From: Microcoleus vaginatus HSN003
Lineage (GTDB): Bacteria; Cyanobacteriota; Cyanobacteriia; Cyanobacteriales; Microcoleaceae
Length of the DNA: 64,000 nt
NCBI RefSeq assembly: GCF_022701255.1
Contig: NZ_CP031705.1
Location: forward strand, 2,121,501-2,185,500
Direction of reading: 5' to 3'
Shown here one piece after another: positions 1-8,362 of the stretch (its first letter is position 1; every line of letters starts with the position of its first letter). Both the position numbers and the translations under genes were made by a program. Below the pieces are notes generated by a model that made no database searches, was not told where the DNA came from, and was given only the letters and a program-made list of their open reading frames with translations.

Positions 1-2
1 AA

Positions 3-170
3 TTCAACAAAAACATTCAAGGCTCACAACTACCGCAGATTAATTTAGTCAGATTTGGATGGTTAGACCGAGAAGATTGGCAAGGTCAAGCGGCTGCAAC
101 TGGGCAACAAGCGAAATTAAGTCCTGCTGTTGAACGTTATAAATTGCTGCAATTACCAACTTTAGAATAA
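3..170 (+). CDS. C-terminal end of an unidentified protein (cut by window edge)
   Basis: One frame stays open from base 3 to a TAA at 168-170, giving the last 55 residues of a protein whose start lies outside the window. The tail reads VRFGWLDREDWQGQ and later AVERYKLLQLPTLE; I do not recognise the family. Its stop overlaps by nine bases the 3' end of the convergent DNA methyltransferase gene. A restriction endonuclease partner is possible from position alone, but no nuclease motif is visible in this fragment. Confidence 0.5.
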   Translation, partial: FNKNIQGSQLPQINLVRFGWLDREDWQGQAAATGQQAKLSPAVERYKLLQLPTLE

Positions 171-1010
171 AGATAACTGTGCTTCTCTGAGTTCCTTGTC
201 GCTCAAAAAATTATCGATTCTACTAGCGACAATCTCACAGTAATCAGCCCTAATTTCAAATCCAATAACTTGACGCTGCAAACCCAGAGCCACAATTGCT
301 GTAGTCCCGGAACCCATAAACGGATCTAAAACAATTTCGTTTAAATTCGATGCAGACTTGATGATGCGATCGACAACAGCAACAGGAAATTGAGCGGGGT
401 GAGGCGTGCGTTCTTTTGAAGCTCGGTTTTTCCCCGACGTAACTTTTGGAAACTGCCAAACATCCGTCGGATTTTTGCCTTTTAAGTTTACTTTAATCTT
501 GCCGTTCTTTTTCTGATTCGGATATTTCACATTTGGATCGCGCACTTCATCTAAATTAAAAGTATACTTATCTTGATTTTTTACATACCAGAGAAACTTT
601 TCATTGCGGGGTGAAAAGAACTTGCTGCCTGCAACTCCCGCGCCGTAGTTCCAGACAACTTCTTGAATCAGATAAAAAGGCACTTTGTCCCAAAGCAGGT
701 AGGAAATCGGAATTGCTTTTGCCCGATCGCGAATTGACAAATAGCCTAAATTCAGCCAAAATGCTCCTCGATCGAGCGTTACCCGGTAAACCTCCGCTAT
801 CCACTGCTCGCACCAGTTTAAATACTCATCTAACACCAAGGATTTTTCGTACTCTTTGCCGATGTTATAAGGCGGGCTGGTAACGGTTAAATCTACAAAT
901 TGATCGGGTAGCAGCTTCAATGCTTCCAAGCAATCCATGTTATAAATTACGCAATTAGGAGCTTGGAAGTACGGTTTACCTAAAATATTCGCGATCTCAG
1001 TCAAGCTCAT
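162..1010 (-). CDS. Site-specific DNA methyltransferase (TSPPY type)
   Basis: Transfers a methyl group from S-adenosylmethionine to the exocyclic amino group of adenine or cytosine in DNA. Counting from a possible TTG start at 1046, the catalytic motif TSPPY is at residues 56-60 and the SAM-binding motif DPFMGSGTT at 241-249. Catalytic motif before SAM motif is the beta-class order. The TSPPY form is common among N4-cytosine enzymes but also occurs in N6-adenine enzymes, so the modified base is uncertain. About 280-294 residues is normal for the family. I prefer the ATG at 1010 (MSLTEIANIL) over the TTG. It converges on a truncated gene that might be its restriction partner; otherwise it is a solitary methylase. 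Confidence 0.85.
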   Translation of the reverse strand: MSLTEIANILGKPYFQAPNCVIYNMDCLEALKLLPDQFVDLTVTSPPYNIGKEYEKSLVLDEYLNWCEQWIAEVYRVTLDRGAFWLNLGYLSIRDRAKAIPISYLLWDKVPFYLIQEVVWNYGAGVAGSKFFSPRNEKFLWYVKNQDKYTFNLDEVRDPNVKYPNQKKNGKIKVNLKGKNPTDVWQFPKVTSGKNRASKERTPHPAQFPVAVVDRIIKSASNLNEIVLDPFMGSGTTAIVALGLQRQVIGFEIRADYCEIVASRIDNFLSDKELREAQLSLF

Positions 1011-1180
1011 GAAATATTGGGGAGAGATTTTGTTGACAAGATGCAATAATTATAGTAAGTGAATTTAGAAATATTGTCAAACTCATCTGGACTGGGGAAT
1101 CGCCCTGTCGGAAACAAAAGGTTACAATCACAAATACATTCTATTTCCATAACATTACTGTTTATAGCTTGAACTCCTCA

Positions 1181-2896
1181 GTGCCAAATAACAACTCCTC
1201 AACTCAATCATTTCAATTTGACTCGATCGACAGCGCCCTCGCAGACCTCAAAGCAGGTCGCATGGTGGTAGTAGTCGATGACGAAAATCGCGAAAACGAA
1301 GGCGACGTAATTTGTGCCGCCCAATTCGCCACCCCCGACAACATCAACTTTATGGCCGTGAACGCGCGGGGTTTGATTTGTCTAGCCTTGAGTGGCGAAA
1401 GGCTCGATCGCCTGGAATTGCCCCTGATGGTCACCAAAAACACTGACAACAACCAAACTGCCTTCACTGTCAGCATTGATGCAGTCAACGGCGTCAGTAC
1501 CGGTATCTCGGCCGAAGACCGCGCCCGCACCATCCAAGTCGCCATCCACCCGGACACCAAACCTCAAGACTTGCGGCGTCCCGGTCACATTTTCCCCCTG
1601 CGGGCGATCGATGGTGGCGTCCTCAAACGCGCCGGCCACACCGAGGCCTCCGTTGACCTCGCCAGACTCGCCGGCCTGTATCCCAGCGGCGTCATCTGCG
1701 AAATTCAAAACCCCGACGGTTCGATGGCGAGGTTGCCGGAATTAATCGAGTACGGCAAACTCCACAACCTCAAAATAATCAGTATTGCCGACTTAATTAG
1801 CTACCGGCTCAAGCACGATCGATTCGTTCGCCGTGAAACCGTCGCCAAATTGCCCACTCAATTCGGCGAGTTTATGATTTACGCCTACCGCGACACCCAA
1901 GACAATTCAGAACACGTTGCGATTGTCAAGGGCGACCCGGCAGAATTTAAAGACAAACCCGTGATGGTGCGGGTGCATTCCGAATGTCTGACCGGCGATG
2001 CTTTGGGTTCCCTGCGCTGCGACTGCCGGATGCAACTGCAAGCGGCACTGAAAATGATCGAAAATGTCGGTTCTGGCGTCATAGTTTACTTGCGCCAAGA
2101 AGGTCGGGGTATTGGATTGGTAAATAAACTAAAAGCTTACTCGCTGCAAGACTTGGGATTGGATACTGTAGAAGCCAACGAACGGTTGGGATTTCCCGCC
2201 GACTTGCGGAACTACGGCGTCGGAGCACAAATGCTCAACGATTTGGGAGTTAAAAAAATTCGGTTGATTACCAACAACCCCCGCAAAATAGCAGGTTTGA
2301 AAGGTTATGGCATTGAAGTAGCCGATCGCGTCCCCTTACTAATTGAAGCCACAGATTACAACTCGATCTATCTGGCAACAAAAGCCGAAAAACTCGGTCA
2401 TATGCTACTGCAAACTTATTTAGTAACAGTGGCAATTCAGTGGAACGAAACGAAGGAAGAAGGTAGAAGCCAGAAAGCAGAAGGAAAAGAGGAAGATGCT
2501 GCCATTCAAAATCGGTACCAACACCTCGAAAAGCTGCGACATTTGGCGGCTAGCCAGCACTTGCTGCTGCAAGAAGAAGCGCGGCCGGTGGGCATAGCCC
2601 TTTTCGGAGAAGGCTCCCTCATCGTTCATCTCGGCTTCGACCAAGCCGGACTCGCAGCCCCCGATTGGTACAAAGATCCAAACCATCCTTACGTCAGGGC
2701 GATCGGTCAAATTCTCGGTCAAATCAGCACTGATCCGAATTTGCAAACATTAGAATTCATGGTTTCCTCCGGTGGAGATCCGCTCAAAACCCTGCAAGTC
2801 CAGCTCGATCGCGAGACATTCCTTCTGTCGGAATTAGTCGGAATTTGCGATCGGCTCGAACCTCAAAAAATCTACAGTTTTGCTCCTCTTGCCTGA
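1181..2896 (+). CDS. ribBA: Bifunctional riboflavin synthesis enzyme RibBA
   Basis: Fuses 3,4-dihydroxy-2-butanone-4-phosphate synthase (N-terminal) with GTP cyclohydrolase II (middle), the two entry reactions of riboflavin synthesis. The first domain shows DDENRENEGD and GHTEASVDL; the second shows the zinc-binding SECLTGDALGSLRCDC and RQEGRGIGL. A third region of about 150 residues follows and is of unknown role. Between GTP cyclohydrolase II and this tail lies a charged linker (EEGRSQKAEGKEED) encoded by an AGAAGG-type heptamer repeat that is elsewhere intergenic. The start is unclear: no ATG is available, and GTG at 1181 and TTG at 1169 are in frame, neither with a clear ribosome binding site. 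Confidence 0.93.
   Translation: MPNNNSSTQSFQFDSIDSALADLKAGRMVVVVDDENRENEGDVICAAQFATPDNINFMAVNARGLICLALSGERLDRLELPLMVTKNTDNNQTAFTVSIDAVNGVSTGISAEDRARTIQVAIHPDTKPQDLRRPGHIFPLRAIDGGVLKRAGHTEASVDLARLAGLYPSGVICEIQNPDGSMARLPELIEYGKLHNLKIISIADLISYRLKHDRFVRRETVAKLPTQFGEFMIYAYRDTQDNSEHVAIVKGDPAEFKDKPVMVRVHSECLTGDALGSLRCDCRMQLQAALKMIENVGSGVIVYLRQEGRGIGLVNKLKAYSLQDLGLDTVEANERLGFPADLRNYGVGAQMLNDLGVKKIRLITNNPRKIAGLKGYGIEVADRVPLLIEATDYNSIYLATKAEKLGHMLLQTYLVTVAIQWNETKEEGRSQKAEGKEEDAAIQNRYQHLEKLRHLAASQHLLLQEEARPVGIALFGEGSLIVHLGFDQAGLAAPDWYKDPNHPYVRAIGQILGQISTDPNLQTLEFMVSSGGDPLKTLQVQLDRETFLLSELVGICDRLEPQKIYSFAPLA
2455..2500 (+). repeat. AGAAGG-type heptamer repeat inside ribBA
   Basis: Degenerate copies of GAAGNAGA/AGAAGGN run in frame through the ribBA reading frame and encode a Glu/Lys/Gly-rich stretch. 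The same purine-rich family recurs just after the ribBA stop (about 2897-2950), after the response regulator gene (18225-18268) and inside cruP. Its position between two domains suggests a tolerated linker insertion. Confidence 0.7.
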
Positions 2897-3161
2897 AGGC
2901 AGAAGGTAGAAGCCAACCCCCCCTACCCCAGCAGGGGGGAAGGCAGAAGCCAATAAAAACTGTGAATTTCAGAATAATACTTGTTAATACCAGCATCTTC
3001 CTTTCGTCAGAAAGCAGCCACCAATAAAAACAGTGAATAAGAATGTTGATTGCCCTCTAACAAGTCGATGTAGCGAACACTTGAGAGAGAATCGTAAATG
3101 CCGATTTATATTATTAAGCAGTATTAATATTCATCAAATTATTCAATAGGACTTTTAGTTA
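2897..3161. other. Repeat-rich gap after ribBA
   Basis: Holds more AGAAGGC-type copies and a GC-rich inverted repeat (CCCCCC, ten-base loop, GGGGGG at about 2919-2940) that may fold in the transcript but lacks a run of T. The remaining bases are A+T-rich and I see no gene. Confidence 0.5.
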
Positions 3162-3617
3162 ATGTTAATTTTTTTAAACATTGATGGTGTACTTATTCCT
3201 GACAGAACACAGGAAACATCGAGTTTGCAAACAGATATAATGAAATTTAATTCAGCTTGCATTAATCACTTTGAAAAGGTTCTTCGTTCCTATCCTAATG
3301 TGCGAGTAGTAATTTCATCATCCTGGCGTGAAATATTCCCCTTCGAGGTAATCCCGCCATTATTTTCACCAGATATCGCTATCCGTATTATCGGATTCAC
3401 CCTTTTTCTCAACCCCAAAAGTATTCATCAACACAAATATTTACGACACCAGGAAGTTCTTGAGTATCTTCGACAAAATCAAGCAGAAAACTCACCTTGG
3501 GTAGCCATTGACGATATTCCAGAACACTATCCGCCAGATGCGCCAGTTGTGACTATTGATGATTACAATGGTTTTGACCAGAACTCAGCAAAGATACTTT
3601 CAGAATATCTAACTTGA
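3162..3617 (+). CDS. HAD-like phosphatase-fold protein with altered nucleophile
   Basis: A 151-residue protein resembling the HAD domain family found in 'Swiss Army Knife' RNA repair proteins. The N-terminus reads FLNIDGVL where the family normally has FLDIDGVL; the second Asp is kept. Further HAD-like motifs are VISSSW (motif II, near residue 50) and AIDD (motif IV, near residue 117). HAD enzymes use the first Asp as nucleophile, so Asn there suggests loss of phosphatase activity or a binding role. It stands alone, 48 bp upstream of the pentapeptide gene. The ATG follows AGGAC at about 3149. Family assignment is good; substrate unknown. Confidence 0.7.
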   Translation: MLIFLNIDGVLIPDRTQETSSLQTDIMKFNSACINHFEKVLRSYPNVRVVISSSWREIFPFEVIPPLFSPDIAIRIIGFTLFLNPKSIHQHKYLRHQEVLEYLRQNQAENSPWVAIDDIPEHYPPDAPVVTIDDYNGFDQNSAKILSEYLT

Positions 3618-3665
3618 TTTCAAAGGTTAGGAAAAAAGTATCGGAATAGAGAGGGTAAATTTGAC

Positions 3666-5105
3666 ATGGAAATAAACGTTGGTGACTTTCTGCACCGACT
3701 TGATCTCAGGGGACAAGCACTTAAAGGCACCAACCTTGGCGGTGCGGAACTCCGGGGAGCCAACCTCAGAGGCACGGATCTCCGAGAAACCAACCTCAGC
3801 GGCGCTATGCTCAGGTATGCAGACCTAATTGAAGCCGACCTCAGCGGCGCCAATCTCAGCGGGGCGGATTTGGCTGAATCATTTCTCAATTTAGCTAACC
3901 TCACTAGAGCCGATTTGACTGGTGCTGTCCTCCGAGAAGCTAATCTTGTAGGAGCCGAATTCACCGGCGCCAACCTCAAACAAGCAAGTTTGATCAAGGC
4001 TAATTTAGTTGGAGCAAATCTCCACGAAGCCAACTTAACCAGAGCCAATCTCAGTGGGGCCGATTTGCGCGGTTCTCAGTTGAGCGGCGCCATTTTAGAC
4101 AAGGCGGTATACAACAACCGGACTATCTTTCCCGATGATATTGATCCGGGTGCAATGGGAGCATTTTTGCTAGCTCCCAATGCTTCGCTCCCTGGCTTAA
4201 ATCTGGCTATGGTAGATTTGACCGAAGCCGATTTAAAAGGAGCCGATTTGCGGCGGACAAACTTATACAAAGCTATTTTATTTGGCGCCAAACTCGATCG
4301 GGCAAACTTAGCAGGAGCCAACCTCAGCGGAGCGGACTTGAGGGAAGCCAGTTTGAACGCCACGATTTTGGAGAAAGCTGTTTATAGCAACAAGACTTTG
4401 TTTTCAGAAGGTATCGACCCCAGTCTGGGCGGAGCTTATTTGATTGCTCCCAATGTATCGCTGCAAGGGGTAAACTTAACCGGAGCCGACTTAAACGGGT
4501 CAGATTTAAGCGGAGCTAATTTGAGCGCTTCTAACTTAAGTTCGGTCAATCTCAAAAATGTAGACCTCAGCAGAGCTAGCTTAAAAAAAGCTTACCTCAA
4601 AGGTGCAAACTTGGAGCAAACAGATTTGAGAGGAGCCGATTTAAGCGGCGCAATTTTACACCAAGTAAACTTGAGTTCTGCTGACCTTCGGGGTGTAGAC
4701 TTAACAAGGGCTGACCTCAGCGGTGCTAATTTAAGCGATGCCGATTTGAGGGAGACAGATTTCACCGGAGCTACTTTGCTGTTCGCTAACTTGAGCGGGG
4801 CCGACTTGAGAGGTGTAGACTTGACAAAAGCTAACCTCAGCGGCGCTAAGTTAAACGAAGCTGATCTCCGAAAAGCAGATTTGATGAGAGTAAATTTGGA
4901 GGGAGCAGATTTAACTGAGGCAGACTTGAGCGATGCTCATTTATTCCGAGTTAATCTCAGAGGTGCTAACCTGAAAGGTACTAACCTCAAAGGCGCAAGT
5001 TTAAAAGGGGTATTTTTGACCGATGCTTATTTGAGCGAAACGGATTTGACCGATATACATCTGAGTCCGAGTTTTTTTGAATTGCCATTAGAATCGGAAT
5101 GGTAA
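3666..5105 (+). CDS. Pentapeptide-repeat protein
   Basis: A 479-residue protein built almost wholly of A(D/N)LXX pentapeptides, which fold as a right-handed quadrilateral beta-helix. No enzymatic domain, signal peptide or membrane segment is visible, so it is probably cytosolic; the function of such proteins is usually unknown. The helix is broken twice by a similar non-repeat segment: LDKAVYNNRTIF...IDPGAMGAFLLAPN near residues 140-170 and LEKAVYSNKTLF...IDPSLGGAYLIAPN near 235-270. This points to internal duplication of a module of about 95-100 residues. The ATG at 3666 follows a GAGAGGGT stretch. Confidence 0.88.
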   Translation: MEINVGDFLHRLDLRGQALKGTNLGGAELRGANLRGTDLRETNLSGAMLRYADLIEADLSGANLSGADLAESFLNLANLTRADLTGAVLREANLVGAEFTGANLKQASLIKANLVGANLHEANLTRANLSGADLRGSQLSGAILDKAVYNNRTIFPDDIDPGAMGAFLLAPNASLPGLNLAMVDLTEADLKGADLRRTNLYKAILFGAKLDRANLAGANLSGADLREASLNATILEKAVYSNKTLFSEGIDPSLGGAYLIAPNVSLQGVNLTGADLNGSDLSGANLSASNLSSVNLKNVDLSRASLKKAYLKGANLEQTDLRGADLSGAILHQVNLSSADLRGVDLTRADLSGANLSDADLRETDFTGATLLFANLSGADLRGVDLTKANLSGAKLNEADLRKADLMRVNLEGADLTEADLSDAHLFRVNLRGANLKGTNLKGASLKGVFLTDAYLSETDLTDIHLSPSFFELPLESEW

Positions 5106-5179
5106 TTAGTTGACTGTTAACAATCAAAAATCTACAATCAAAACTCGCCCCGCGAAAATTGCCCGATTATTAACAATCG

Positions 5180-5203
5180 AAAATCTAAAATCTAAAATCT
5201 AAA
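5180..5203 (+). repeat. AAAATCT heptamers abutting a start codon
   Basis: Three exact AAAATCT copies (5180-5200) plus AAA run directly into the ATG at 5204, so the bases where a ribosome binding site would lie consist of the repeat. No purine-rich Shine-Dalgarno sequence is present. Confidence 0.75.
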
Positions 5204-6937
5204 ATGGATCGACCGTTAGGCTCTGTTATTCAAGGTTCCCTGAGCAAGGGATTAGAAGTGCGACTGCACGCCGATGTTTCGGTGGAAGATATGAGGGTGG
5301 GGAAATTTCTAGTAGTGCGGGGGGTGCGATCGCACTTTTTCTGTATGCTCACCGACGTGTCTCTCGGAACTTCTAGCGCCCGCATTTTATCGAATCCTCC
5401 CAATCCCGACGACGATTTTCTTCTCGCAGTGCTAGCCGGTAGCAGCACCTACGGTACGATCGAACTTGCGCCGATGTTGATGTTGACTGCTGAGAGAGAA
5501 AAACAGCAGGCAATTTTCGACCCGACGAAAAACGGCGGAGTTCGCGAGAATAAGCTGGCGTTAGGAAATTTGGCTTCTTTTGAGTCACAAACGGGCGCGG
5601 ATATTGAGTTGCTGCCGGTCAAAACTATTCCCAGCCACTTTTCCCAGGTGTTTGATGCCAAAGAAACTGATTTTCGGGCAGTTTTTGGCTGGGAAGATGA
5701 CCCCTATCGCCGCAATTTTGCGATCGGCAAACCGATTGACATGGACGTTGCTGTATGCTTAGATTTAGACCGATTTGTGGAACGCAGCAACGGAGTTTTT
5801 GGCAAGTCGGGAACGGGAAAATCTTTTCTGACGCGCTTGCTATTGTCGGGAATTATTCGCAAGCAAGCTGCTGTCAATCTAATTTTTGATATGCACTCGG
5901 AGTACGGGTGGGAAGCTGTTTCGGAAGGGAAACAGTTCAGCACTGTTAAAGGTTTGCGGCAGTTGTTTCCCGATAAAATTCAGATTTATACCCTCGATCC
6001 AGAATCGACCAAACGCCGGGGTGTCCGCGACGCTCAAGAGTTATTTTTAAGTTTCGATCAAATTGAAGTGGAAGACATCGCGCTGGTGCAGCGCGAGTTG
6101 AATTTGTCGGAAGCTAGTATCGAAAATGCGATTATTTTGCGAAATGAGTTGGGAAGTGGTTGGATAAACACCTTGCTGGAAATGACCAACGAAGATATCC
6201 AAATGTTTTGCGAAGAAAAGCGGGGAAATAAGTCTTCGATTATGGCTTTGCAGCGCAAATTAGAGCGACTGAATGATTTAAAATACATTCGGAAACGCTG
6301 TCCCAAAAATTATGTAACTGAAGTTTTGCAGTGTTTGGATGGCGGGAAGAATGTAGTAATTGAGTTCGGTTCCCACTCGGATTTGCTGTCATATATGTTG
6401 GCTGCAAATGTGATTACTCGCCGCATTCACCAAGCTTATGTGCGGAAAGCAGAGAAGTTTTTGCAGAGCAAAAATCCGTGCGATCGCCCGCAGCCATTGG
6501 TGATTACCATTGAGGAAGCTCACCGCTTTCTCGATCCGGCGATCGTGCGATCGACTATTTTCGGTACAATTGCCAGAGAAATGCGAAAATACTTCGTAAC
6601 CCTGCTAATTGTAGACCAGCGCCCCTCAGGCATCGACGCCGAAGTCATGTCGCAAGTAGGCACCCGGATCACAGCTTTGCTAAACGATGATAAAGACATC
6701 GATGCTATTTTTACCGGCGTTTCGGGAGGGCAGAGTTTACGTTCAGTTTTAGCAAAACTCGACTCCAAACAGCAAGCATTAGTTTTGGGGCACGCCGTAC
6801 CCATGCCCGTAGTCGTGCAAACTCGCCCCTATGACGAGCAATTCTACAGAGAAATTGGGGATATTGACTGGCAAGAAATGCCCGATGAACAAGTATTTGC
6901 CGAGGCAGAATCTGCTAAAATGGATTTGGGATTTTAA
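5204..6937 (+). CDS. HerA-type/DUF87 ATPase
   Basis: A 577-residue P-loop ATPase of the HerA/FtsK superclass. The N-terminal 100 or so residues look like a HAS-barrel; Walker A is GKSGTGKS at 200-207 and Walker B LVITIEEAH at 432-440, followed by an arginine-rich REMRKYFVTLLIVDQRPS segment typical of HerA. Bacterial HerA proteins pump or resect DNA, usually with a NurA nuclease. No NurA gene is adjacent, so the role here is open (repair, conjugation-like or defence). The start codon is joined to an AAAATCT tract instead of a ribosome binding site. Confidence 0.82.
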   Translation: MDRPLGSVIQGSLSKGLEVRLHADVSVEDMRVGKFLVVRGVRSHFFCMLTDVSLGTSSARILSNPPNPDDDFLLAVLAGSSTYGTIELAPMLMLTAEREKQQAIFDPTKNGGVRENKLALGNLASFESQTGADIELLPVKTIPSHFSQVFDAKETDFRAVFGWEDDPYRRNFAIGKPIDMDVAVCLDLDRFVERSNGVFGKSGTGKSFLTRLLLSGIIRKQAAVNLIFDMHSEYGWEAVSEGKQFSTVKGLRQLFPDKIQIYTLDPESTKRRGVRDAQELFLSFDQIEVEDIALVQRELNLSEASIENAIILRNELGSGWINTLLEMTNEDIQMFCEEKRGNKSSIMALQRKLERLNDLKYIRKRCPKNYVTEVLQCLDGGKNVVIEFGSHSDLLSYMLAANVITRRIHQAYVRKAEKFLQSKNPCDRPQPLVITIEEAHRFLDPAIVRSTIFGTIAREMRKYFVTLLIVDQRPSGIDAEVMSQVGTRITALLNDDKDIDAIFTGVSGGQSLRSVLAKLDSKQQALVLGHAVPMPVVVQTRPYDEQFYREIGDIDWQEMPDEQVFAEAESAKMDLGF

Positions 6938-7014
6938 CAACAGATTAAACCCTTATAAAATCCCTCTTTATCAGCGTTAATCTGCGTGCATCGGCGGTTA
7001 AAAAAATCTAATTC
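6938..7014. repeat. ATCAGCGTTAATCTGCG repeat between convergent genes
   Basis: The gap holds a sequence reading TATCAGCGTTAATCTGCG then TGCATCGGCGGTTA (about 6969-7001). Its reverse complement, in diverged form, occurs upstream of cobO at about 14638-14688 (ACCGCAGATGAACG...AACGCTGATAG). Two copies in one window indicate a dispersed family. Confidence 0.5.
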
Positions 7015-7695
7015 CTATGTTTTAATAATTAATTCAACTCGGCGGTTTTTCTCCCTCCCCACCGGGTTGTCTGAGCCGTCTAAATGATTATTAGGAGTAA
7101 TCGGTTTAGTTTGGCCGTACCCTTTAGTTTGCATTCGGGTATTCTGCACCTTGAAAACGTTGATAAAATAATATTTTACCGCTGCGGCTCGCTTCTGGGA
7201 AAGTTCGAGATTATAGGCATCTTCCCCGTGGTTGTCGGTGTGTCCGTTGATTAAAATTTGGGCGTTTTTGTAATGTCTCAGCAGCAGAGCGATCTTGGTG
7301 AGAGTGGGTTTAGCTTGGGCGCGGACGTTATATTTGTCAAAATCAAATAAAATAGTGTCTGGTACATTAATTCTGATGCCTTCAGATACTTTTTCGGCGT
7401 TCAACTCTGTTTCAATCTTTTTGACAGTCTCGGTTGTTATTTGAGTTGGTAGCTGCTCCTCTGTCGCAGTTTGATTCGCGATGAGATTCTCAACTTTTAC
7501 TGTAGTTTGAGCAATAATTTCAATTTTTACTTTTGTAGGAGTAATTGGTATTACTTCTAAGGTTGTAACTGCTGTTGATTCTGATTCAACAGTATCGACT
7601 TTTGCGGATTTACTGGCAGCCAACTGAGAGGATGAGGTGGCGAAAAACAATGAGGAGATTATCGTAGTATTAATCAGTCTAATTAGCTTTGTCAT
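7015..7695 (-). CDS. OmpA-family protein
   Basis: A 226-residue exported protein. Residues 1 to about 27 form a signal peptide (TIISSLFFATSSSQLAAS), followed by a Thr/Val/Glu-rich linker and a C-terminal OmpA/MotB domain from about residue 112 (TILFDFDKYNVR, NGHTDNHGEDAYNLELSQKRA, GYGQTKPI, NRRVEL). The domain binds peptidoglycan non-covalently in family members, so this probably tethers the outer membrane or envelope to the wall. It lies seven bases downstream of the lipoprotein-like gene on the same strand, so the two are probably co-transcribed. ATG start, no odd features. Confidence 0.87.
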   Translation of the reverse strand: MTKLIRLINTTIISSLFFATSSSQLAASKSAKVDTVESESTAVTTLEVIPITPTKVKIEIIAQTTVKVENLIANQTATEEQLPTQITTETVKKIETELNAEKVSEGIRINVPDTILFDFDKYNVRAQAKPTLTKIALLLRHYKNAQILINGHTDNHGEDAYNLELSQKRAAAVKYYFINVFKVQNTRMQTKGYGQTKPITPNNHLDGSDNPVGREKNRRVELIIKT

Positions 7696-7702
7696 TTCTC
7701 AA

Positions 7703-8362
7703 TCACCTGTTAATTGGAATATTGTCGAATAGGGTAATAGAGTTACTCGAATAATTGATAGTGGAATATATCCGCAAATTATTGGCTTTCGGTTGTAACC
7801 AACCTACGAATACAAACTGCCCTTTGAGCGTAGTGCCTGGTTTAATCATAATTTGGGTATTATTGGAGGGAGGTAACAAATTATATCGTTGCCCATAGTT
7901 GTCGTAGAGATACATACTATTTTCACCATTAAGTATTACAACTTCCTTGCTACCATTTGTAATCACCATAGTCACTATAATGCTATCTTCACCAAATGTA
8001 ATTTTTGTCAGCCGTCTCCATAGTTGTTTATCGATAACGCGCAGGTCGTAAGTTTGTGCAGGTGGCAGAGAGTTTGTAGGTTGCTGGGCAACCTCTAAAC
8101 TCGTTTGAGTCGGAACTGGCGTAGGATTTGGAGATTGAGTTTGAATTGGCGTAGGAGTTGGAGTATTGGGTGCGGGCGATGCGGCGGGTTCTTGTGCTAT
8201 TGGTGTTTGAACGGGAGGTGAAATTGATGGAGTTTGAATTGGCGTAGGAGTTGGGGTATTGGGTGCGGACGACGCGGCGGGTGCTTGTGCCAATGGGTTT
8301 TGCACACAGGCGACACACACCAGCGATAGTAATGCTAATTGTGGGAAATTTTTAGCTTTCAT
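7703..8362 (-). CDS. Putative exported protein with Pro/Thr linker
   Basis: A 219-residue protein of unknown function. The N-terminus (KNFPQLALLSLVCVACVQ) is hydrophobic and ends in cysteines 16 and 19, so it may be a lipoprotein, although neither matches the lipobox perfectly. A linker of about 70 residues contains the unit APNTPTPTPIQT twice. The C-terminal 115 residues form a beta-rich domain (TKITFGEDSIIVTMVITNGS, ENSMYLYDNYGQRYNLLPP) resembling envelope domains with an Ig-like pattern. It is followed by the OmpA-type gene after seven bases, which fits an envelope role. Confidence 0.7.
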   Translation of the reverse strand: MKAKNFPQLALLSLVCVACVQNPLAQAPAASSAPNTPTPTPIQTPSISPPVQTPIAQEPAASPAPNTPTPTPIQTQSPNPTPVPTQTSLEVAQQPTNSLPPAQTYDLRVIDKQLWRRLTKITFGEDSIIVTMVITNGSKEVVILNGENSMYLYDNYGQRYNLLPPSNNTQIMIKPGTTLKGQFVFVGWLQPKANNLRIYSTINYSSNSITLFDNIPINR

